A stretch of DNA of 64,000 bases from Comamonas terrae (lineage in GTDB: Bacteria; Pseudomonadota; Gammaproteobacteria; Burkholderiales; Burkholderiaceae_C), in assembly GCF_001544075.1 (NCBI RefSeq), contig NZ_BCNT01000012.1, forward strand, positions 1 to 64,000, given 5' to 3'. Positions 50,402 through 57,558 of the stretch are shown piece by piece (positions within the stretch are counted from its first letter, which is position 1; every line of letters starts with the position of its first letter). The notes beneath the pieces were generated by a model. That model did no database searches and was not told the origin of the DNA. It saw nothing but the letters and a program-made list of their open reading frames with translations. Both the position numbers and the translations under genes were made by a program.

Positions 50402-52129
50402 TTATAGCGTCTTTTTTTGCTGTACTCGAAGCCTTTGAGAGGCCGGTTTCGCTACCTGCAAACTCAAGGCGTGCAGTCGTCTGTGACAGACCGGATGCAG
50501 CAGCACCCGATTCGAGAGGCTGTCCGACCCGCCCGCCACTTTGTAAACAATGTGGTGGTCGTGCCAGCGCTCGCCTTCTTCCAATGGCTCTGCACAAAGT
50601 GCGCAACGCCCGTTCTGGCTGATGTACAACATCGACGTTTCGTACTGGTACGCCATGTTTTTCAACATGCGTTTCGTCCGCAACGTCTCGCCATACACCT
50701 CCCAGGCCGGGTCAAAGGGGTTGTAGTCCCCCTTGATCTTTTCGTGCCTCACGATCTCTGTATCCACAAGCTTCAACAGTCTGGTCGTGAGCGGGCCGTC
50801 TGCCGTTTTCACGGTTGCAGCAAACTCGTCCCTGTCCTTGATGCGCTGCCAGTAACGGCTTTTGCACCAGGGCCGGGACTTATTCGGATGCCGCCGTCTC
50901 GTCCAGCGCACGAGGCGCCAGTAGATCAGGCTGTCCATCCGACTGAAAGTCTCTTTGGCCACCACCGGCTGGTGGTACTGCGCCCAGCCCCGAAGAACTG
51001 GATTCAGTTTGGCAATGAGAATCTCCTGCTTCACCGATAGATGCGTTTTCACGATTTCACTGACCTTGCGATAGAACGCTTTCACGTTCTTCTTGCTCGG
51101 TTTGATCAAGAGCTTCCCTTTGTATTTGCGGAAGTTCCATCCCAGGAAATCAAAGCCTTCGTCCACGTGTACGACCTTGGTCTTTTCCGGCGACAGTTGC
51201 AGTCCTCGTTGTGCGAGGAAGGCTTCTGTCCACGGCCTGATTTCGGTTTCCAGCAACTCTTGCGAGTTGCCGGTGATCACGAAGTCGTCGGCGTACCGGA
51301 TCACATTGACTTTTAGCTTCGCTGCCTTCGTCTTCCCGTGTTGCGCAACTAAGTGCGCCGTCAGGTTGGACTCCAGCCCGTTCAAACACATATTCGCCAA
51401 GGTTGGCGAGATGATGCCGCCTTGCGGCGTCCCTTCCTCGGTTGGCGAGAGGCGGCCCTGGTGGACCACCCCGGCTTTTAGCCATTTGCGCAGGATTGTC
51501 TTGTTCATAGGAACGTGACGCACCAGCCACTCATGGTTGATATGGTCGAAACAGCCTCGAATATCTGCCTCCAACACCCATGGAGCCGAAGCTTTCTGGG
51601 ATGTGCAAACAAATATCTGGCCCATGGCATCTGCCGTAGAGCGATTTCTCCTGAAGCCGTAGCTATTTGGATCGCTCGTGGTTTCCGCCACCGGCTCCAG
51701 TCCAAGCAGGTGTAGCGCCTGCATGGCCCGATCCAGCATCGTAGGAATACCCAGAGGGCGCTCCTTTCCGTTGGATTTGGGGATATAGACCCGCCGCAAG
51801 GGCTTGGGCCTGTATCCCCGTTGCTGCTTCAACCGATCAATCGCCGCCCGTTTCAGGGCAGGAGAATCCCAAAGCTGGCGATCGACTCCCGCCGTTCGCT
51901 TGCCTTGGTTTTCAGTTACACGTCTTACCGCCAGAGCCCTGGCGGAAAACGAGTGGTTTAAAGACCGTTGCAAAGCTTTCACCCTGCGCCAATCCTTGTC
52001 CAGCGTTGCCTTCGCTATGCGTTGCTGCGTCGTTCTCACAAACTGCTCGACACGATGCCAATCGATGGCATGCCAGTCTTGCGGTTCGCGTGAGGACGCA
52101 GATTCGCCGTCGCCGGTGAGTTTTCTCAT
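50402..52129 (-). CDS. ltrA: group II intron reverse transcriptase/maturase with HNH endonuclease
   Basis: The 575-residue intron protein has an N-terminal RT-0 type region (WHAIDWHRVEQFVRTTQQRIAKA) and RT domains with RRVYIPKSNGKERPLGIPT. EGTPQGGIISPTLANM and the catalytic YADD at residues 279-282 follow. The maturase domain X comes near 370-450 (LRGWAQYHQPVVAKETFSRMD). An HNH domain with paired Cys (CALCAEPL, HPVCHRRLHAL) and DHHIVYKVAGGSDSLSN ends the protein. All key residues are present, so it should support splicing and mobility. It resembles the chloroplast-like (CL) class; that class call is from general recognition. Confidence 0.95.
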   Translation of the reverse strand: MRKLTGDGESASSREPQDWHAIDWHRVEQFVRTTQQRIAKATLDKDWRRVKALQRSLNHSFSARALAVRRVTENQGKRTAGVDRQLWDSPALKRAAIDRLKQQRGYRPKPLRRVYIPKSNGKERPLGIPTMLDRAMQALHLLGLEPVAETTSDPNSYGFRRNRSTADAMGQIFVCTSQKASAPWVLEADIRGCFDHINHEWLVRHVPMNKTILRKWLKAGVVHQGRLSPTEEGTPQGGIISPTLANMCLNGLESNLTAHLVAQHGKTKAAKLKVNVIRYADDFVITGNSQELLETEIRPWTEAFLAQRGLQLSPEKTKVVHVDEGFDFLGWNFRKYKGKLLIKPSKKNVKAFYRKVSEIVKTHLSVKQEILIAKLNPVLRGWAQYHQPVVAKETFSRMDSLIYWRLVRWTRRRHPNKSRPWCKSRYWQRIKDRDEFAATVKTADGPLTTRLLKLVDTEIVRHEKIKGDYNPFDPAWEVYGETLRTKRMLKNMAYQYETSMLYISQNGRCALCAEPLEEGERWHDHHIVYKVAGGSDSLSNRVLLHPVCHRRLHALSLQVAKPASQRLRVQQKKTL

Positions 52130-52774
52130 GCTTTCCTCCTACCGAGTTGACCCCTCAGAAGGACGCACGTCTCCCCGAAGGGATACGCACAATCCCTTCG
52201 GGCTAGGTTTAAACAAATGCAGTCGCGAGCGACGGTTGCACCAAGTGGAAGTGGGCACGCTTTCGCGTCAGGACAAGTGCCCTATGCCACCCATTACAGG
52301 CAGCCATTCGCTTTTTCCACCATCCCATACCCCCTCATCCAACAGGTCGCCTTGCGGCTTCCCTGCCAGCACGCTTGCGCGTGCTGGCGGACAGTGGGGC
52401 TTACCACGTTCCCTGACTTGCCGACATGGGCGATTCGCATCGCTGCATGTCTATCCGGTTAGGACTCATCTTTCCTGGAGTTGTATGGATGGCGACGATC
52501 ATTTAGCTTCTACAAATGATGCCTACAACGTACCTTTTGGTTATGGCTTATCAGCAGATTTGGCCATTCAATGGTTACCCAGGTTCAAACGATGATTCAC
52601 CTTCTGTTGCCCATGCGGAACTAGCCTGGCGCCTCATCCACCTTTCTGCTGGCAGAGTCTGGAGTTCACCTTGCGGTTGAAATCCACCACCTAAGTGGGG
52701 TCGCGTTGTCGGGTGAGCTTCGCACAAGGCCATTACTGGTCTTGCACGTCACCGTAGGCTACTTGTGGTCGCAC

Positions 52775-53146
52775 ACAAGGTCATGGCATCCCATTGCTGG
52801 AAAGCATGACAAGGCAGGTCAGAGTTGCACTCTGCGGTTCTTCCGTCAGTCAAATCGTATGCACGCAAGAAGTCCTCCAATGAAGGATTTCTGTTTGAAA
52901 TGTCCGCTTGTGGCGGTCAGTGTGATACGGCCGGGGCGTGCATTGCACGTGACCACGGCTACGCCGGACTATTGCAGGAATAGCCAAGCGGATGAGGCTG
53001 CCGAAGTTCGGAGCCAGAGACTGGACTGCCCCCAGTGGGGTACAGCCTGATGGGAAGAATGTGCCTCGTACCAGACCCCTTGGGAGGTCTGGTTGTACGG
53101 TTTTCAGAGGCTCAACCGTCACAGCAAAGCGACAAACGTGTCGCGC
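52775..53146. other. unassigned stretch between intron and rho terminator
   Basis: About 370 bases match no gene I recognise. Read on the minus strand, a compound hairpin is visible at 53064-53111: outer GCCTC with GAGGC and inner GTACAACCAGACC with GGTCTGGTAC. CCCCACTGGGGG and GGCTCCGAACTTCGGCAGCC-type pairings lie next to it. It may be the remains of another intron or element. It could also be a 3' extension of the rho transcript. No coding frame looks real. Confidence 0.4.
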
Positions 53147-53177
53147 AAAAGCCCCCCATTATAGCAATGGAGGGCTT
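53147..53177 (-). terminator. rho gene terminator
   Basis: On the minus strand AAGCCCTCCATT pairs with AATGGGGGGCTT (one G-T pair) around GCTAT, followed by TTGCGC. It begins about 20 bases past the rho stop. Confidence 0.8.
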
Positions 53178-53198
53178 GGCGTGTGAAAGCCGGCGGTT

Positions 53199-54461
53199 TC
53201 AGCCGCCGCGGCGCATCATGTCAAAGAATTCCACGTTGTTCTTCGTGGCCTTCATGTTCTTGATCATGAGTTCCATGGATTCGATCTCGTCCATGTTGTA
53301 CATGAACTGGCGCAGAATGCGGGTCTTCTGCAGGATCTCGGGCGCCAGCAGCAATTCCTCGCGACGGGTGCCGCTCTTGTTGAGCTCGATGGCCGGGAAC
53401 ACGCGCTTTTCATAGAGGCGGCGGTTCAGGTGCAGCTCGCTGTTGCCCGTGCCCTTGAACTCTTCGAAGATCACTTCGTCCATGCGGCTGCCGGTGTCCA
53501 CCAGGGCCGTGGCGATGATGGTCAGCGAGCCGCCTTCCTCCACGTTGCGCGCCGCGCCGAAGAAGCGCTTGGGGCGCTGCAGCGCATTGGAGTCCACGCC
53601 GCCCGACAGCACCTTGCCCGAGGAGGGCACGACATTGTTGTAGGCGCGGGCCAGGCGGGTGATGGAGTCCAGCAGGATGACCACGTCCTTGCCCAGCTCC
53701 ACCAGTCGCTTGGCGCGCTCGATGACCATCTCGGCCACATGCACGTGGCGCGTGGCTGGCTCGTCGAAGGTCGAGGCAATGATCTCGCCCTTGACCGAGC
53801 GCTGCATTTCCGTCACTTCCTCGGGGCGCTCGTCCACCAGCAGCACCATCAGGTGCACGTCGGGATGGTTGGCCGTGATGGCGTGGGCGATGCTCTGCAT
53901 CATCATCGTCTTGCCGCTCTTGGGCGGGGCGACGATCAGCGAGCGCTGGCCGCGGCCGATGGGCGCGATGATGTCGATGATGCGGCCGGTGATGTTCTCC
54001 TCGCCCTTGATGTCGCGTTCCAGGCGCAGTTGCTGGGTGGGGAACAGCGGTGTGAGGTTCTCGAACAGCACCTTGTGCTTGTTCTGCTCAGGCGGGTTGC
54101 CGTTGACCTTGTCGAGCTTGGTCAGCGCAAAGTAGCGTTCCCCATCCTTGGGGATGCGCACTTCGCCTTCGATCATGTCGCCAGTATGCAGATTGAAGCG
54201 GCGCACCTGGCTGGGGGAGATGTAGATATCGTCCGTGCTGGCGGTGTAGCTGGTATCGGGGCTGCGCAGAAAGCCGAAACCGTCGGGCAGGATTTCGAGC
54301 ACACCGTCGGCAAACACTTGCTCGCCAGCCTTGGCGCGCTTTTTGATGATGGCGAACATCAGCTCTTGCTTGCGCATGCGACCGACGTTTTCGATCTCAA
54401 GCGCTTCGGCCTGCTTCAAGACTTCAGACACGTGCAGTGCCTTGAGTTCATTAAGGTGCAT
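53199..54461 (-). CDS. rho: transcription termination factor Rho
   Basis: Rho is the hexameric RNA helicase that ends untranslated transcripts. The 420-residue protein begins [19 protein letters not shown]. It has the N-terminal helical domain and the cold-shock-like RNA site ([35 protein letters not shown]). Walker A is APPKSGKT and Walker B near [16 protein letters not shown]. The Q- and R-loop regions ([21 protein letters not shown]) are intact. A ribosome site TTGGAG precedes the ATG. The order trxA-rho-rpmE is common in betaproteobacteria. Confidence 0.98.
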   Translation of the reverse strand: MHLNELKALHVSEVLKQAEALEIENVGRMRKQELMFAIIKKRAKAGEQVFADGVLEILPDGFGFLRSPDTSYTASTDDIYISPSQVRRFNLHTGDMIEGEVRIPKDGERYFALTKLDKVNGNPPEQNKHKVLFENLTPLFPTQQLRLERDIKGEENITGRIIDIIAPIGRGQRSLIVAPPKSGKTMMMQSIAHAITANHPDVHLMVLLVDERPEEVTEMQRSVKGEIIASTFDEPATRHVHVAEMVIERAKRLVELGKDVVILLDSITRLARAYNNVVPSSGKVLSGGVDSNALQRPKRFFGAARNVEEGGSLTIIATALVDTGSRMDEVIFEEFKGTGNSELHLNRRLYEKRVFPAIELNKSGTRREELLLAPEILQKTRILRQFMYNMDEIESMELMIKNMKATKNNVEFFDMMRRGG

Positions 54462-54592
54462 GAAATGACTCCAAGCGTGGAGTAAAGATAACCAGGGGGG
54501 AGGCGGTAGAGGCCTAACGAGACACTGTGGTAGTGGGCTGGCTTGCCTGAAGATTCTCAGCGCGGTCCCATGCGGCGACCGGTGATTGGCAC

Positions 54593-54623
54593 ATTATGAC
54601 AGGAAACAATGCGCGGAATGCAA
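54593..54623 (-). promoter_or_regulatory. rho promoter candidate
   Basis: On the minus strand TTGCAT (54623-54618) and CATAAT (54598-54593) are separated by 19 bases. Transcription would start near 54587, leaving a leader of about 125 bases. Rho genes are often autoregulated by attenuation in such a leader; I see no clear hairpin to support it here. Confidence 0.45.
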
Positions 54624-54692
54624 GCATTTTTGCGAGATTTTGTGCTCCCGCAAGGGTTGCGCAGACCTGGATGCGGCCTTGTAGGCCTGGAG

Positions 54693-54733
54693 AAAGAGGA
54701 AATGGAATCGGCCAGGACGCGCGCCTGGCCGAT
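54693..54733 (-). terminator. trxA terminator
   Basis: On the minus strand ATCGGCCAGG (54733-54724) pairs perfectly with CCTGGCCGAT (54716-54707) around seven bases, then a pyrimidine-rich TCCATTTCCTC. It starts ten bases past the trxA stop and separates trxA from the rho promoter. Confidence 0.7.
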
Positions 54734-54742
54734 GGGAGCAAC

Positions 54743-55075
54743 TCAGGCCAGATGCTGGTCCAGGAAGGCCGACAGCTGGGTTTTGTTCAGCGCGCCCACC
54801 TTGGTGGCAGCCAGCTGGCCGTCCTTGAACAGCATCAGCGTGGGAATGCCGCGGATGCCGAACTTGGCGGGGATCTCGCGGTTCTCGTCCACGTTCATCT
54901 TGGCGATCTGCAGCTTGTCCTTGTAGGTGCCTGCGGCTTCGTCCAGGATGGGGGCAATCATCTTGCAGGGGCCGCACCACTCGGCCCAGTAGTCCACGAG
55001 AACCGTGGTGCCGGGTTGCAGTACGTCGGATTCAAAGCTTGCATCGGTGATGTGCTTGATCAATTCGCTGGCCAT
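54743..55075 (-). CDS. trxA: thioredoxin
   Basis: Thioredoxin reduces protein disulfides in the cytoplasm. The 110-residue protein has the active site [13 protein letters not shown] near residue 33, the buried Asp in VLVDYW, and the cis-Pro in [12 protein letters not shown]. The ATG at 55075 follows AGGACTCAAA; a longer frame upstream adds unrelated residues. It is divergent from the flavoprotein gene and lies upstream of rho. Confidence 0.97.
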   Translation of the reverse strand: MASELIKHITDASFESDVLQPGTTVLVDYWAEWCGPCKMIAPILDEAAGTYKDKLQIAKMNVDENREIPAKFGIRGIPTLMLFKDGQLAATKVGALNKTQLSAFLDQHLA

Positions 55076-55204
55076 TTTGAGTCCTGGTTTTCTCGGTCGA
55101 AAGAAAGCGGCGAGAAGCTCGCCGGATGACTTCATTGTGACAGAAACTCATCTCCAGGCCTTGAGTGTGGCCGGTTGTTTGCTGCTATGGCGCCCATAGC
55201 GAAT

Positions 55205-55265
55205 GCCATGCGGACGCCGCCGCCTTCGGCGCCATGAGCACTTGCATTCCCCAAGTCCGCATGGC
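55205..55265. repeat. nested inverted repeat in the trxA-flavoprotein gap
   Basis: GCCATGCGGAC (55205-55215) is repeated inverted as GTCCGCATGGC (55255-55265), with a smaller CGCCG..CGGCG hairpin between. It lies between divergent genes and could be an operator, a cruciform or a leftover of a mobile repeat. I recognise no regulator that would bind it. Confidence 0.55.
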
Positions 55266-55362
55266 GGTGCAGCCCGGTGGGCGGTGGTATTCTGCGCAGC
55301 CTTGCTGAAGAGGGGGGCTCGGCCTGCCCTGAACAGCGCAATGCATGCAATACAGGTGGGTT

Positions 55363-56622
55363 ATGGAGTTGGATGGGGCTGCGGCTGGGTCGTTGTTGGC
55401 GTGTGATGTCGCGGTCGTCGGTGCCGGGCCTGCGGGATTGATGGCGGCCGAGCGCCTGGCGCAAACCGGGCTGTCGGTGCGCGTGTTCGAGGCCAAGCCG
55501 TCGGCGGCGCGCAAGTTCCTGATGGCCGGCAAGGGAGGGCTGAACCTCACGCACTCCGAAGCCTTCGAGGCCTTCGTCGGCCGGTACGGCCAGCGCAGCG
55601 CCGACCTGCAGCCCTGGCTGGAGCGCTGGGGGGCGCAGCAACTGTGCGACTGGGTGCGGGGCCTGGGTTTCGATACCTTTGTGGGCACGTCCGGCCGGGT
55701 CTTCCCGTCGGACATGAAAGCCGCGCCGCTGCTGCGTGCCTGGCTGCTACGCCTGAAGGCGCTGGGCGTGCATTTCCATATGCGCCATCGCTGGCTGGGC
55801 TGGTCGGCCGACGGCCTGCCCTTGCTGCGCAGCGAGACCGGCGAGGTGCGGGTCCGGTGCCGGGCCCTAGTGCTGGCGACCGGAGGCGGCAGCTGGGCCC
55901 GGCTGGGCTCCGATGGCGCCTGGGTGGGCTTGCTGCAGGGCAGGGGGGTGGATGTCGCACCCTTGCAGGCGGCCAACTGCGGCTTCGATGTGCGCGGCGG
56001 CTGGAGCCCCGTGTTTGTGCAGCGCTTTGCCGGCCAGCCCTTCAAGTCGGTAGCCCTGCGGTTTGTGGACGATAGGGGGCAGGAGTTCTTCCGCCAGGGC
56101 GAGTTCGTGGCAACGCAAACCGGTGTGGAAGGCAGCCTCATCTACGCGGTCTCATCCTTGCTGCGCGACTGCATCGCGCGCCAGGGACAGGCCCGCGTCG
56201 AGCTGGATCTGCTGCCCCAATGGAGCGCCGAGCGTGTGTGCGCAGAGGTGCTGCGCCCCAGGGGCTCGCGCAGCCTCAGCAGCCATCTCAAGGGGCGCCT
56301 GGGCATCGACGGCATCAAGGCCGGCCTGCTCTATGAAGTGCTGGGCAGGCAGGGAATGGATGACGCCGAGCGACTGGCTGCCGGCATCAAGGCCCTGCCG
56401 GTGACCGTGGTGGCGCCTCGGCCCATGGACGAGGCCATCAGCACGGCCGGCGGTGTGCGCCTGGAGGCGCTGGATGCGCGCGGCATGTGCAAGGCCCTGC
56501 CCGGCGTATTCTGCGCGGGCGAAATGCTGGACTGGGAGGCGCCCACAGGCGGCTACCTGCTCACGGCCTGCCTGTCTTCGGGCGTGCATGTGGCGGCGGG
56601 CGTTGCCGAATATCTCGAATAG
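55363..56622 (+). CDS. NAD(P)/FAD-dependent oxidoreductase, HI0933/YhiN-like flavoprotein
   Basis: The 419-residue protein begins with a dinucleotide-binding fold: CDVAVVGAGPAGLMAAERLAQ (GxGxxG near residue 21-26) and VRVFEAKPSAARKFLMAGKGGLNLTH, the hallmark of the HI0933/YhiN family. The C-terminal FAD contact is GVFCAGEMLDWEAPTGGYLLTACLSSG. The family includes flavoproteins of unknown substrate; the subgroup resembles PP_4765-type proteins. AGGTGG ahead of the ATG at 55363 supports that start; an ATG at 55345 is in frame. It ends 57 bases before the convergent acetyltransferase. Confidence 0.85.
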   Translation: MELDGAAAGSLLACDVAVVGAGPAGLMAAERLAQTGLSVRVFEAKPSAARKFLMAGKGGLNLTHSEAFEAFVGRYGQRSADLQPWLERWGAQQLCDWVRGLGFDTFVGTSGRVFPSDMKAAPLLRAWLLRLKALGVHFHMRHRWLGWSADGLPLLRSETGEVRVRCRALVLATGGGSWARLGSDGAWVGLLQGRGVDVAPLQAANCGFDVRGGWSPVFVQRFAGQPFKSVALRFVDDRGQEFFRQGEFVATQTGVEGSLIYAVSSLLRDCIARQGQARVELDLLPQWSAERVCAEVLRPRGSRSLSSHLKGRLGIDGIKAGLLYEVLGRQGMDDAERLAAGIKALPVTVVAPRPMDEAISTAGGVRLEALDARGMCKALPGVFCAGEMLDWEAPTGGYLLTACLSSGVHVAAGVAEYLE

Positions 56623-56679
56623 CCGAAGGGCGGCCCGCCGCATTCAGGAAGCTTGCCTGCAGGTCGGGCAATGCTCGGA

Positions 56680-57150
56680 TCAGAGCTTCTTGGTCATCTG
56701 CACGGTGGTGAAGCCGCTATGCCATTCCTCGTCGGGATAAAAGCCTGTTTCGGCATACCCGTGGCGCAGATAGAAGCTGCGTGCCGCATGGTTGAAGGTG
56801 TCCGTCTCCAGCCGCACCTGCGCATGGCCGGCCGCTGCGATGGCGGCCTCGGCCTGCAGCAGCAGCTTGCTGCCGATGCCGTGCCGCTGATGGTCCGGAG
56901 AGACATGCAGGGCATCGATGAAATCCTTGTCCCAGTCGATCAGGCCCGCGACTTCCTCGCCTGATTCGGCGACGTACATGGCGCAGAGGCGCTCGTCCAC
57001 ATAGCGCCGGGTATGGCCCGAGCGCTCGAATCGGGCGATGGCATCTGGCGTCAGCTCGGGCTTCCATGTGGCCTCATAGGTCTGACGCAGAATGCGCAGG
57101 ACGGCATCGGTGTCGCCAGGCGTTGCCCGGCGGATGAAGGGCGTGGTCAT
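56680..57150 (-). CDS. GNAT-family N-acetyltransferase
   Basis: The 156-residue protein is a single GNAT domain: FIRRATPGDTDAVLRILRQTYEATW at the start and VAGLIDWDKDFIDALHVSPDHQRHGIGSKLL with the acetyl-CoA motif QRHGIG. LETDTFNHAARSFYLRHGYAETGFY is the last motif. The acceptor is unknown. The ATG at 57150 is chosen because the fold starts there; the frame upstream overlaps the SRP RNA promoter side and looks non-coding. It is convergent with the flavoprotein gene. Confidence 0.88.
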   Translation of the reverse strand: MTTPFIRRATPGDTDAVLRILRQTYEATWKPELTPDAIARFERSGHTRRYVDERLCAMYVAESGEEVAGLIDWDKDFIDALHVSPDHQRHGIGSKLLLQAEAAIAAAGHAQVRLETDTFNHAARSFYLRHGYAETGFYPDEEWHSGFTTVQMTKKL

Positions 57151-57348
57151 TGTCTGGTCTTGGCAAGGAGCGGGCCGGTCCTGCTCTGCAGGTGCCGATG
57201 TCACCCGTGGGGAATGCCGCTTGCTCTGGCCTGCCGCCTCCAGAGGCTCCTGGTTGAAGCGGCAAGTGCAGCGAAGCTGTGCGCAAGAGGCTGGGAAGTT
57301 CTTGCGAGGACTCAGGTTCCCGAGCTGCAAGAATCTTTGAAATGAGGT

Positions 57349-57444
57349 TGACGAGCCTTACCCTCGGCACTGGTTTCACAGTTAGGGCTGCTTGGTTCCC
57401 CACCTGACCCGGTTGGCCGCTTCCCCATGCGAGGAGGCCCGTCA
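57349..57444 (-). ncRNA. ffs: 4.5S / signal recognition particle RNA
   Basis: Read on the minus strand, the 96-nt RNA is closed by TGACGGGCCT and AGGCTCGTCA (ten pairs, one G-T). It contains the conserved SRP domain GGTCAGGTGGGGAACCAAGC followed by AGCC, matching the Ffh-binding loop with its GGTCAG and AGCAGCC sides. It pairs with Ffh to target membrane proteins. A perfect TATAAT sits seven bases before the 5' end. The apical part (GGT-GGGGA-ACC) differs from the GGAA tetraloop of E. coli. It is divergent from dnaX. Confidence 0.88.
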
Positions 57445-57456
57445 GTGCCGATTATA
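57445..57456 (-). promoter_or_regulatory. ffs promoter -10
   Basis: TATAAT on the minus strand (57456-57451) places the transcription start at about 57444, exactly the first base of the SRP RNA closing stem. The -35 region is weak by eye. About 100 bases remain between this and the dnaX start for a divergent promoter, which I could not identify. Confidence 0.7.
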
Positions 57457-57558
57457 AAGGCAATCCGAGGGCCGCCCCGGCGACCGGCGGCGTGAAAGTT
57501 GGGGAACTGGCGCATCCACCGGCAGGGACATGGGCCCGGCCTCGTAGAATCGGCGTCT

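Larger units (their letters stand above)
50293..52774 (-). mobile_element. group II intron, full length
   Basis: About 2.48 kb on the minus strand. The 5' end is proposed at 52774, where the RNA would start GTGCGACCACAAG, the canonical GUGYG. About 645 bases of non-coding domains I-III follow before the maturase frame. Domain V is an exact 34-nt hairpin (50334-50367), and domain VI with a candidate branch-point A (50299) leads to a 3' end near 50293. The maturase is intact, so the element may be active. It sits between the rho terminator and rpmE2 and breaks no gene. The ends are inferred from consensus and could be off by a few bases (GTGTG starts at 52776). Confidence 0.8.

Noticed and set aside
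52520-52560. GGCATC in the intron as EBS2 pairing with GATGCC in the 5' flank
   Set aside because: The spacing to the proposed splice site is wrong and the motif would be buried in a stem; a chance match cannot be excluded.
51804-52595. Plus-strand open frame of about 263 codons within the intron
   Set aside because: It is antisense to the maturase start and intron RNA domains and has no recognisable motif.
53064-53111. Hairpin ACCAGACC/GGTCTGGT as a second rho terminator or as another intron domain V
   Set aside because: No T run follows, and the 34-nt domain V pattern with its GAAA loop is missing; left as unassigned.
57074-57403. Short open frames across the SRP RNA gene
   Set aside because: The region is explained by the RNA, with matching closing stem and promoter.
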